Below are positions 31,899-43,265 of a DNA stretch of 64,000 nucleotides, piece by piece. The notes under the pieces are model-generated. The model saw only the letters and a program-made list of their open reading frames with translations. It was not told the origin of the DNA and did not search any database. The position numbers and the translations under genes are program-made. How positions within the stretch are numbered: the first letter of the stretch is position 1; every line of letters starts with the position of its first letter. Source of the stretch: Symbiodinium natans (Eukaryota; Sar; Dinophyceae; Suessiales; Symbiodiniaceae); the NCBI GenBank assembly GCA_905221605.1, contig CAJNDS010000509.1, positions 1 through 64,000 of the forward strand, given 5' to 3'.

Positions 31899-34800
31899 GA
31901 AAAATCCATCATGACCATGGCAACCTCGGATGCCTGCTTGGGCTCTCAGAAGATTTCGGTGTCGTCTGGAGGGTTTAGGGTTTAGGGTTTAGGGTTTAGG
32001 GTTTAGGGTTTAGGGTTTAGGGTGTAGGGTTTAGGGTTTAGGGCCTCCGGACCAACCCCCGACCCTGTAGGGTTCAATCTTTCGGGTTTCGAGTCATAGG
32101 ATTTTGTTAATAAAGAAATAAATGAACATATATATATATATTCATATATACATCTGGGTTTAGGGGTTTAGGGGTTTAGGGGTTTAGGGGTTTAGGGGTT
32201 TAGGGGTTTAGGGCTTTAGGGCTTTAGGGCTTTAGGGCTTTAGGGCTTTAGGGCTTTAGGGGTTTGGGGTTTAGGGTTTGGGGTTTAGCAGTTTAGGGGT
32301 CTAGGGTTTAGGGTTTAGGGCACTTCAGGCCCGTATTATGAGCATCTGCTTGTACGAGGAGAGAGAAGGTGGGGTTAAAGTTAGTTTAGGATGTCTGTTG
32401 GTCTGAGCATAACCGGAGGACCTAAGCCCGAAACCCGAAACCCTAAACCTCATTCTTCTTGCTAGGTCCTACTAAGAGGCGCTGTGCGTCGAACATCCCG
32501 GCTGTTAGTGTTGGCTCCAGGGATTTTCACGGAATCCTTTGGGTTGGGCACTCCAGGAATTCTCAATATTTCTTTGGGGTGGGCACTCCAGGCATTCTTA
32601 GCGGATTCCCTCGCTAGGGATTTTGGGGGCTGGGTGCCAGGAGACCAGGCCAGTATAACAGCTAGCCGTTCACCCTAGACCCTACACCGAAAACCCCTAC
32701 TCTTCAATCCCAAAATGACTTGCTACGAAGCCCTCTCCAGCGACTTCAGGTGGGGTGGCGAATGTTTTTAAGCCCAGAAGCCCTACACCGCTTCAAGAAC
32801 ACCCGACTTCCGTGGGGCCCTAAACCCTAAACCCTAAACCCTAAACCCTGAACCCCCAAAGCCGAGGTGTGTCTCTGCAGGAGGTGTGCGAGCTTGGCCG
32901 CGCCAGCAGAGTGATGGGTCAGGGCTCGACCTAACCCCCGGTCCCCCCCCCCCCCCCCCCCCGCCAAATAAAAGTGTAGGGTTTAGGGTTTAGGGTTTAG
33001 GGTTTACATTTATAAACGAAACATAAATGTCTAAGTTTAGGGCTTAGGGTTCAAGGTTTGCCCAACACCCTAGACCCCTACCCCCTAAACCCTCAACCGT
33101 GAACCCTAAGGTTTAGGGCGCTGGAAGGTTCAGCCAGAGGTAGGGCTGCAAGTAATGTAACCTTACCTGTGACTGCCTTAATTAAGGTGCTACCCTGTAT
33201 AGCCGGCCCAAATAAAGCGGCGCATACACGCCATTCTGATTGCTACCCAGTAGGCTTGAGGGGGTTGAGGTTGGGCTTAGGCTTTGAGAGTTTGAGGTTT
33301 ATGCCTTCGGGCTGAGAAGCCCTTTAAACCCTAAAACCCTCTTAAGCCTAAAAGCCCCAAAGCCCTAAAACCCTAAAAGCCCTAAAGTGAGGGTTCAGGT
33401 CGGGCTTAGTGTTCAGCGTCCTACAAGAGCATCCCCCCTAAAGACGCCACTGAAGTCCTGAAACTCAAAGCCGAAGTCACTGATTTCCTAAATCAGGGTT
33501 TAGGGCTTAGGCATTTCGCTGAGCTTTATTTCCCTTTCGGGGGGGGGGGGGGGAAGGTTGAGGATGCAGGTCAGAATCAGGTTCCGGGGCAATTGGGAAT
33601 GCTAAGCCGACGAAGCATCCTAATCCCGAAGCCCTGAAACATAAACCCTAAACAGGTGTCGGGCTATTCTATCAGTGGCTTTAGATGCAGTAACCCTACA
33701 TGTAACGAGGCCAACCTTTCTGACCCGAGCCGCCAAATCCGAGATCCTAAAGCCTCAAGCCCACGTCCCGAACGTACCCGCCTTCGAGCCAGAAGCCCCA
33801 GCAAGCCGTTTCCATTCTGGCCCCCTACTGCACCTGAACCCTTCGCTCCTTGTATCTTTATCGGTACCTAAGAACTGTATTACACTAATACCCTAAACCC
33901 TAAAACCTAAAACCTAAACCCTAAACCCTAAACCCTAAACCCCAAACCTACACTAACTCCATACAACTCGCAGGTTTAGGGTCTAGATGGGCCCTGAGCA
34001 CCTAACCCAAAAACCCCAAGCACCCCAAACACCCAACCCCCTAAACCCCAAACCTCCGCAACCTCAACCCTTTACTGTAACTTTAGATCCTTACCTTTTT
34101 TGGGTTTATTGGGTTTCTTCTTAAGGCAGCTAAAAGTTTAATTTATAGCTACCCTCCTGAGTGCAGCCAAGCCTACAGCGGCACTCAGGGGACCTCTTTT
34201 CGGTAGACAGGACCACCACAAGGGCACCGCAATGAAACTTAAGCCCTGAACCCAAAACAGGCCGCTTGTGTTTTTGGACTTGGAAGGTCATGAGAACACT
34301 CATGATTCTAGGACCCAGAGAAGGCCCCTATTCAATTTTTTATCGTTTAGCTTTTAGGTTCCTTTTTCGTCCAGGTTACCTTTGGGTCTAGCATTGGATC
34401 CCGTGCACATCGAACGAAGCCACATCAACGAGGGAAGCCTCCACCCTAAACCCTAGCCCTAAACCCTAAACCCTAGCCCTAAACCCTAAACCCTACAAAC
34501 CCATAAACCCGTACAACGCGCGGAAGTCTCAGGGTTCGCCGACTTCCTCGTGAGCATGCAGGAGATGGCCGGAAGCTCAGACTCCTTGTGGGCCCCCGGG
34601 TTCTGAGGGCTTTAGGGTAAGCCCTAAACCCTAAACCCCAAACCCCAAACCCTAAACCCTAAACCCTAACCCCCAAACCCCAGACCCCAAACCCTTCTAT
34701 GGTATTTTCCTCCAAGATGCAAGATGCCCAGGGGCTTTGGAGGTTTCTGGCAGATTTGGGGAGGGCCAGCTGGCCTTTGAGTGCCTTGGGCACCGGGCTC

Positions 34801-34984
34801 TCCTGTAGTACAATCACTTTGTACATATGCAAGAACCCCACCCTAAACCCTACACCCTAAACCCTAAACCCTATTGAATCCTGCCCCCAAGATTCTCATG
34901 CTCTATGATTCTGTGGGTAGCTAGAAGTGGGGTTCAGGGTTTAGGGTTCATGGGTAGTGATAAGTGGGGTTATAGGTGCCTTGC

Positions 34985-35028
<44 letters not shown>

Positions 35029-38000
35029 TCATTTATTTTTTATTTATGCAATGTATATATATATATATATATGGATAGGTTACCTTACTGATAGCCTTGC
35101 TTAGAACTCATGAACCTTGAAAGGCGACGCATTGCGGTGTAAGACCCTCAAATGGCCCATGACAATGTCCTGAATACTCTGTATTTGGGGTTTAGGATGG
35201 ATGCGTGTAAGACGCCGAACAAGGGATAACCCTTGGATCACGCACAAGCCTCCAAAACTGAAAGTCTGGGGTTTTAACGCTCCAATCTTGAAGACCCTGG
35301 CGGCTTTGTTTTAGAGGTTAAGGTTTTCGTGTTAATGGCTCCCGAAACCCTAAACCCGAAACCCTAAACCCGGGTTTCGGGTTGGGACCCAGATGTGGGA
35401 TCCTGAGCCGCCTGGAGGTGGTGCTTGGTCTTGCATTTGCACTTGGTGCGGGGCCCAGGAATGGGTTTAGGGTTTAGGGTTTGGGGTTTAGGGTTTAGGG
35501 TTTAGGTTTTAGGGTTTAGAAATAGGGTTTAGGGTTTAGGGTTTAGAGATAGGGTTTAGAGTTTAGGGTTTAGGGTTTAGGGTTCAGGGTTTAGGGTTTA
35601 GGGTTTAGGGTTTAGGGTTCAGGGGTCAGGGGTCAGGGTTCAGGGTTCAGGGTTCAGGGTGTGTTATAAGTACTGGTACCTTAAGGTGAGGGTTGTAGGC
35701 TACCCTATGACCCACGGAGGTTGCAGATTCATTCGCAAAAAGCGCTCTCTGAGCCCTTCTGGAGGTTTCGGGGTCAGTTTTTGGGGTCTGGGGTTTAAGG
35801 CTTTAGGGCTTCTAGGGTTTAGGGTTTAGGGTTTAGGGTTTAGGGTTTAGGGTTTAGGGTTTAGGGTTTAGGGTTTAGGGTTCAATTACCCGAAAACCCT
35901 AACCCCCTAACCCTAAACCCTGGTTTCGTGTCGGGCTCGGTTGGTCTGTAGACATATGACTAGAACCCAGAGAGCGAAACTCCTTTTTGGCATCGGGAGG
36001 GGGAGGGTTTAGGGTGATTGAAGGGGCGTGCTGGTTCTAGAAGCGCCCGGGGGCGCGCAGCCCCACCCCCGCTTGCGCTCCATTGCCTTGACCTTTGCTG
36101 GCTTAGGGTTTCCTTGCTTTGTCTCGTGCTCATGTATATCACTCTTGTTGACAGCGGCGCCTTAGTAAACCCTGAACACTAACCCCAAACCCTAAACCCT
36201 AAGCCCTAAGCCCTAAACCCTAAACGCTAAACCCTCCTTGTGATTTGGGAGGTCCCTGGAAGTGAATAAATTGGAGGCTCCAGGAAACACGCCCCCCGCC
36301 GGAGGGAGGGGGGATCCTCCCCAAACCCTAAACCCCAAACCCTAAACATTAAACCCTAAACCCTAAACCCTCAACCCTAAACCCTAAACCCTAAACCCTA
36401 AACCCTAAACCCTAAACCCTAAACCCTAACCCCTAAACCCTAAACCCTAAACCCTCCCAAAAGGGTCCAGGCAGACCCCCCGAAACCCTCAACCCTACAC
36501 CCTTATGAGTTGAGGCTGGCTCGTCTTCCGCCCGGTGCTGTTGCTGCCGCGCCGCCTCGTTGAAGGGATTTCGGGGAACCGCTGGGGCATGAAGGGTGTT
36601 TAGGGTTTGAGGTTTTAGGCTCACATAGGGTTTATTTGGGGGCTTACAAAAATAGGGGGGACCCCAAAAATATACCACCAAATACTAGAATCCTTTTAAA
36701 AGAGCCCCAAAAACTTACCCCCCTATGGTCGGAAACACCCATTTAGGGCTTAGGGGTTCATTTAAGGTCTACGGGCATCCTGCTTGTTGACTAGGTATGA
36801 AGGTATAGATACCCCAAGGGCATGGTTCTTGGGGCCCACTGATGATTCATACCCGTACTCAACATGGACCTAAGAGGGTGGGACCAAAAACCCTAATTTC
36901 TAAGTCCTGAGCCCTTAATAAAATAAACAAACCCTACTGAAAACCCTATAAACCCTGACCCCTAAACCGGGTCTTGAGCTCAAGGTTTTTGGCCTTTCGC
37001 AGGGGCTTTCAGAGCGCTTAGCTTTTGTTTCGGGGTATCGAACTTTCTTGCTTCAATGCCCTTTCTTTTTTCCGAAATCCATGGCTTTGATTCTGGGTAC
37101 CTTGGGGCTTACAGTAAACTCCAACAAGTTGCAGAACGGTGGCCATTCTGAGGGTTTCGCCTTCTCAACCTATCGCGGCCCTTTTAAGGTTAAAACGGGC
37201 TGGGAGGCTTTCTTGAGGGTTTTGCCTCGCCAACCTATCGCACGCACCGGATGAACCTTCAAGTAGGGTGCCTCATGAGGGGGGGGGGGAATGCGTAGTG
37301 GGAGCAAAGTTGGAACATGGTTTGAGGATGACTCGGGTTGGGATTCCGCCCCAGCGCGTTTCAACCCTAAACCCTAAACCCTAAACCCTAAACCCTAAAC
37401 CCTAAACCCTAAACCCTAAACCCTAAACCCTAAACCCTAAACCCTAAACCCTAAACCCTAACGAGCAGGCTCCTGGGCATACCGGTCCGCAGAGCAGCCC
37501 CCACTGGCGAGCATCGCAATCCAATCGGCTCCTTTCTGCACATGGGGGGCTTTCTGTAGGGTTCAGGGTTTAGGGTTTAGGGTTTAGGGTTTAGGGTTAA
37601 GGGTTTAGGGTTTAGGGTTTAGGGTTTAGGGTTCCCCACCCCCCCTTTGGATGATTTTATGTTCCGGGTTCAGAGCTTTGACGCCTTGTTGGGCCGGTGT
37701 GAGGCGATTTGCCTTGGGTTGGTGTGGCTCTCAGCACAACCCTGAAGCCTAGAAGCCCTAAAACCTCAACGCCCTACATCCCAACACCTACCCTGGTTTA
37801 GGGTCTAGGGTTTAGGGCTTAGGGTTTAGGGTTTAGGGTTCCCTAAACCCTAGTGCCCTTCACACACAAGAAAGGGCCGCTTGTGGCCACGGGTGGGGGA
37901 ATCTCACCCCCCTTCCCCAACTAGTTTTGTCCCTTTGTAGTCTGTTCCCCTAAACCCTAAACCCTAAACCTAAACCTTATAAACCCTAAACCCTAAACCC

Positions 38001-41000
38001 TAAACCCTAAACCCTAAACCCTAAACCCTAAACCCTATTTAGTATGAGGGGGGACGGGACTTCGCTTCGTCGTGGGCGGTCTGAGGTTTGAGCAAGCTGA
38101 AGCTCTCTTCGGATGCGAGGCCCCAGGATCGCGCGGTTTGGGACTTTTGTGGGTTTTGGGTTTAGGGTTTTTGGGTTTTGGGTTTAGGGTTTTGGGGTTT
38201 TTGGGTTTTTGGGTTTTTGGGTTTTTGGGTTTTTGGGTTTTTGGGTTTTTGGGTTTTTGGGTTTTTGGGTTTTTGGGTTTTTGGGGTTTGGGTTTTTGGG
38301 TTTTTGGGGCTTAAGGGTTCCTTAGGGCTTGAGGTTTAGGGCTTACGGGTTGAATCGGGTTTGCGGTTTTGTTTTTTTTTGGGGTTTTGGGGGGGCTTTA
38401 GGGTCTAGGGTGTAGGGATTTAGGGTTTATTTCGGTGTAGGGGTTTAGGGTCTTAGGGTACTCTTAGTGGGGCTTATGGGGTTTCTTGGCTTGAGCATCC
38501 CAGGGTCTCTCGGATGTCAGGCTTTCCGGCTTGAAAAGTGAGACGACATGCCCTGTGAACAGGGTTTAGGGTTTAGGGTTTGGGGTTTAGGGTTTAGGGT
38601 TTAGGGTGTAGGGTTTAGGGTTTAGGGTTTCGGGTTTCGGGTTTAGGGTTCAGCGAACTGTGCCATGCATTGGGTCCAAGGCCGAGGCCATTTCAAGGTG
38701 GCATGTTGCCGTGCCGCTAGCTGTTTAGGGTTTAGGGTTTAGGGTTTAGGGTTTAGGGTTTAGGGTTTAGGGTTTAGGGTTTAGGGTTTAGGGTTTGCTG
38801 TAATAGGGCGTAGATACTGTGAAGGTTAGGAGTTCGAAAGCCTCGTCAGGTGCGAAGAGCAGCTCTGGCCCGAAGGGCCATCTAGTACTTTCTCCCACCC
38901 CAAGCCCTTTAGGGTTTGGGCCTAAACTCACGACAATAGCTTACCTCCAATACAACGTCTTCCGTGGCCGATGGCCACTTTCAGCCAAGAGGGAAAGGTT
39001 TCAGTCCAGGTCCTGGCTCCGTAGCAAGGTTCTTGAGGGGTGCAGGGGTCCCAGCAAGAACAAGGCGGGTCCCGGGGAAAATGCTCCGGTACCGGGCCCA
39101 TCGTGGGTGCTACCGAGAGCTGTGGGAGGCGGGCGAACAACCTGGGTCGGCTTGCGCCATCGAGGTCGAGAACTTTACGCTGCCCCCCAACTGTAGGGGG
39201 GCGGCCTAGGCCTTGCCTTTAGGGCTGCAAGAGCAACTGGGGGTTTGAGTCTGGGGCTTAGCGTTCATGCGTCTTGCCCAGCCTCAGGGTAGCTTCATGG
39301 GCCCTTATTATGGTGTGTAGGGTTTAGGGTTTCGGGTTTAGGGTACCTTATTGGGGTCTTACAATGTGGATGAGATTACACCGGACATTCAGGCGCCGAG
39401 TAGTAGCAACAGTCGTCAGATTGAACTTGAACTCTCTCAAGCCCCAAACCCCACAACCCCTGCTAGGTACCTACCCCCCATGAACCCTCCCTTAAGGACC
39501 CCATAATAACCCCTGGCAACCGCCGGCGAGGACTTGTCCCTGAGCAAAGATGACGACGAGTCAAGTCCCGAGGCACGCCAGTGTTGGCTGTAGGCAACCG
39601 CAGGCTTCAATGTTCAGGGTTATACCGCCATACACCAAACCATACACACCACACAAGCCCTCAATCCTGAACCCGAAGTCCGAGAGTATCCCCAAACCCT
39701 AAACCCGAAATCCTAAATCAGACGCGAGTCCAATTCCTTTCGAAATTGAAGCCTGCAAGCACTTGTCCACGTTTCGATGGGAAGGGATGAGAGCCCTCAG
39801 CCCACAGCCCCAAATCCCGGCGGTGCTTTTTGTGTGTCCAGTCAAACAGGGTCTTGGGGGGGTTCCAGCTGGCACAGCGCTGCAGTCTTCCGATTGTTGC
39901 ATGAAGGTGCCTACGTCGAACCAGGCGCGGAACAGGTGGGCCGAGTCAGAGTTGGACAGGCTGTCCAGGATCAGGTTTCAGGGCGTAGGATCTGTATGAA
40001 GGTTTCTCTAAATTATGGTCCCTTTTGGAGGTGCAGATTTACTATAGAGTTCAGGATGTCTTAAAGCTTCTATTGGGCCCAACCCCTACATAACCCGATG
40101 TAACCCATAGGAACTGAAGTTATAGGGCCCTAAACCCTAGCCCCTAAAGCTTAAAGCCGAAACCAACAATCCACTCCCTGGGTGTTGGGCCCCAGGTTTT
40201 GCTAGGGTCTCAGCTGGGTAGGTCATTTTAGGATAGCTTGCGTTGGCTTAGGATTAAAACCTTCTTGGGTTTGAGAAGAAGACCAGACTCAAATATACTT
40301 ATAAACACATAGATAGATACAGACACAACAAACCAACGTAACACACCCACATACATACATACAGACAGACAGAGACAGACAGACATACAGACACACAGAC
40401 ATACAGACATACAGACATACAGGCATACAGACATACAGACATACATACATACGTACATACATACATGGGTGGATGGATGTATGGATCGATAGATAGGCAC
40501 ACACACACACACATTATATATATATATATATATATGTATGCATATATATATATATAGATATATCTACATGTAGATGTTTATTAAACCGTTGCTTGTTGTT
40601 ATGGTATAGCGGTACGATGTTAACATTATGACATTTGGGACTGTCACATTTGCAAGGGCCAAGTGTAGAGGTGACCGAAGCTGGTATAAAGTCCTGGAAG
40701 CTATTTGCGGTTAGCCCTGTAAGCGCTAGTAATGTTGACCTCGTTTTAATCCCCCCCCCCCCCCCGCCCGCGTCTCAATTGTTATTTGTTTTCGCCCCGA
40801 CCTCCTATTGAGGGGGGGGGGGGGGGTTGGGCTGTCCCGAGCCGGGGGGGCGGGGGGTTGGGCTGTCCCGAGCCGCCCCCCAAGCCCTGACCTACCCAAA
40901 AGTGCCCAGAATAAATCGGTCCCCGGACCGGAGTTCCTTAATTGAGGCGGGGTTTACAAAAATGATGCTAACATTAAGGTCCTTATGTGCTCGAAACACT

Positions 41001-42705
41001 AGAGCCATCAACCCCTAACCCAAAACCCTTACAACCTACAGCCCTCAGCCCCAAGTCCTAAACCCAGGTTTAGGGTTTAGGGTTTAGGGTTTAGGGTTTA
41101 GGGTTTAGGGTTTAGGGTTTAGGGTTTGGGCCTTAAACCCTGGAACGCCAGAACGCTTAACCCGGAAAGCCTGAATTTAGCCTTACGCCCTTCACGTTGT
41201 GCATACTAAGTTTGGAATGTGGGTTATCTCAATTACAACCCTACTTATAACTACCCATGAACCTTCAAGTACTTCCAGCAACCCTAAACCCTAAACCCTA
41301 AACCCTAAACCCTAAACCTTAAACCCGAAACCCTTCACGTTGCCGAGGCCCGTGCCCTCCATGTTATCCTTCGACGAAGGCACCACATCCCTGCAGCGTT
41401 TTGAATCGGGCTTGCAGGGTTTAGGGTTTAGGGCTAGGGTTCGGGTTTAGGGTTTAGGGTTTCGGGTTTAGGGTTCAGGGTTTAGGGTTCAAGTTTCCGG
41501 GTTTAGGGCTAGGAGCACGAGCTGCTCGCCACCGTGGTGTTTTTTTCATGAAATCTGCGTGGGCTGATGCTCCTGTGAGCGCGCCTCCCCCTAAACTTAC
41601 AGCCCTAAACCCTAAACCCTAAACCCTAAAACCCTAAAACCCTAAAACCCTAAAACCCTAAACCCTAAACCCTAAACCCTAAACCCGAAACCCTAAACCC
41701 TAACCCTGGACCGCACTCTTGCCGCGTCTTCTTGCGACAGATCTTGTTCCCGGCCTGCTGCCGGGGAAGAGTGATGTGTCCCGACCCCAGCGTGCCAGAC
41801 TGGACTCCCGTACGATATAGGGTTTAGGGTGTAGGGTTTTGGGGTTTGATTTGGGTTTTGGGTTTGAGGTTTTAGGGTGGACCTAGCCTTTCACCCCCAA
41901 TGTCAACCCCCCCACCCCCCCCCCCCCCATAGTGAATGTCCCTGTTCTCGTCTGCCATGACCGAACGGGAACCATGAATGAGGAAACCACCTTGGGTGCT
42001 GAGCAGGTACGTGTTTGCTCTATACTTTGTGTATGAGAACCCTAAACCCTAAGACCCAGAGATTGAACCTCTTTCTCCATAGGGAAGGAGCGAGGGCTGC
42101 TGTGCCCCAAGGAATGGATATGGAGGTTTCCGAATATCGGGGACCCTTTCTTTTTTTATCGTGTGGAAGGGGGGGTGGGTTGCACCTTTGCATTAATCAG
42201 TTCTACTGAAACCCTAAATCCTGAACCCCCCCCCTCCCCCGCACACACAAGAAAACGGCATCCGGGGAATTCGGCATGATTTTCTACATTCGGGGGTGTG
42301 GTGTTTCGGAAACCCGCGTGGGAGGGAGGCAGGGGTTGAGATTTTTTGGTTCAAGTTCGTTTGGGGTTGGAGTTCAGGATTTAGGGCATTTAAGGTTTGG
42401 GGTTGCGGTTTGGATTCGTTGGGGTTCGGGGTTTAGGACATAATTAGGGTGTGGGGTTGCGGATTTGGGATTTAGCTTTGGATTTGGGATCGAAAGGGGT
42501 TGGGGTTATGGGTTTGCGTTCGTTTGGAGTTGGTGTTGATGATTTAGAATTTGGGTTTGTGGGTGTCTCCTCAGACCCTGAACATCGCGCCTTCTCCTGC
42601 CCTAGACCCCACAAGCCACCCTCTGATGAGTTGCCGCGGTTCCGACAGCTCTGGGGAGTGTCCCAGATCCTCGAACCTGACGAGTTGAGGGCTTTACTGC
42701 CATAG
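31899..42705 (+). CDS. Candidate multi-exon gene(s) hidden inside the telomere-repeat mosaic
   Basis: Short islets between arrays are stop-free, GC-rich and bounded by splice signals. They are: 31899-31972 (EKSIMTMATSDACLGSQK), 32881-32923 (EVCELGRASRVMGQ), 34533-34599 (FADFLVSMQEMAGSSD), 35393-35464, 37466-37555 (RLLGIPVRRAAPTGEHRNPI), 38086-38135 (FEQAEALFGCEAPGSR), 38654-38722 (NCAMHWVQGRGHFKVACCRA), about 39360-39440 (DIQAPSSSNSRQIELELSQ), about 39514-39588, 39878-39935 (AAVFRLLHEGAYVEPGAEQ), 41348-41418 (PVPSMLSFDEGTTSLQRF), about 41743-41815, 41933-42006 (NVPVLVCHDRTGTMNEETT), 42083-42125, about 42249-42310 and 42575-42705 (PEHRAFSCPRPHKPPSDELP, ending TAG). Phases agree across 37466 to 38086 to 38654 and across 41933 to 42083 to 42249. 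Some exons are probably missed, the set may be more than one gene, and the protein family is not recognised. Confidence 0.45.
34987..35072. repeat. AT dinucleotide microsatellites
   Basis: Two TATATA runs (34987-35025 and 35048-35072) are separated by a T-rich spacer. Confidence 0.95.
38150..38310 (+). repeat. TTTTTGGG tandem array (telomere-variant)
   Basis: About fifteen GGGTTTTT units are nearly perfect. They are a variant of the telomere-like unit in which A is replaced by T. The Gly/Phe/Leu open frame across it is an artefact. Confidence 0.9.
40345..40555. repeat. ACAT/ACAG tetranucleotide and AT microsatellite
   Basis: ACATACAGAC-type tetranucleotides are followed by CACACA and TATATA runs. 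No gene is seen between 40010 and 41040, apart from C and G homopolymers at about 40751-40765 and 40813-40828. Confidence 0.9.
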
Positions 42706-43265
42706 AGTTCCATCCAACCCCAAGCAAGCACTAAGCCCCAAACCCCAAACCCTCACCCCCGAAACCCCATACTCTTTGCCATCCACCGTGTGACATTCGG
42801 TTGCAGTTGTGCTGAGGCCTTCCCATTGTTTGGAAGAGGTGAAGCGAGAGGCTTCCAGGGGCGTGTAGGGTAATCGTTCTCAGGGGTAAAAACGCCCTGA
42901 ACTCTAAACCCAAAACCTTGCAAAGTAGTATGAATATGAGGAAGAATGACAATCATGCCATAGTAAGAATGCAGCTTAAGAAAATCTAGTCTTCGCATTT
43001 GGTACGGCCCCATCTTGTACGAACGAAACGACAAGATTTCTGCAGTCAGCGTTTCTTCAACTGCAAGTGTTGAAATGCGAAGGTCGGACTCCTACTTGGG
43101 TGTCTGAAGCAGATTTCTCACAGTGTCTGAAGCAGATTTCTCACACCCCCTAAGCCCTAAACCCTAGTAGTCATAGTCATAGTCATAGTAACAATATTGA
43201 GGCTCAAGCTGTGTTTTGTGGGCTGAGCAGAGTCTAGTTTCTGGTTTAGTCAAAGCTTCTGAACC
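42706..43265. other. Convergent intergenic (strand-switch) region
   Basis: 560 bp lies between the last plus-strand stop (42703-42705) and the first minus-strand stop (43266-43268). It contains a direct repeat GAAGCAGATTTCTCACA (about 43108 and 43128) and a TCATAG triplet run (43170-43190). No gene is seen. Confidence 0.5.

Noticed and set aside
38072-38314. Gly/Phe/Leu/Trp 80-aa frame
   Set aside because: Its bulk is the TTTTTGGG repeat; only 38086-38135 is kept as an exon candidate.
38819-39222. Overlapping 60-125 aa frames near 39 kb
   Set aside because: Frames are open on both strands with no consistent splice borders or composition; no support beyond openness.
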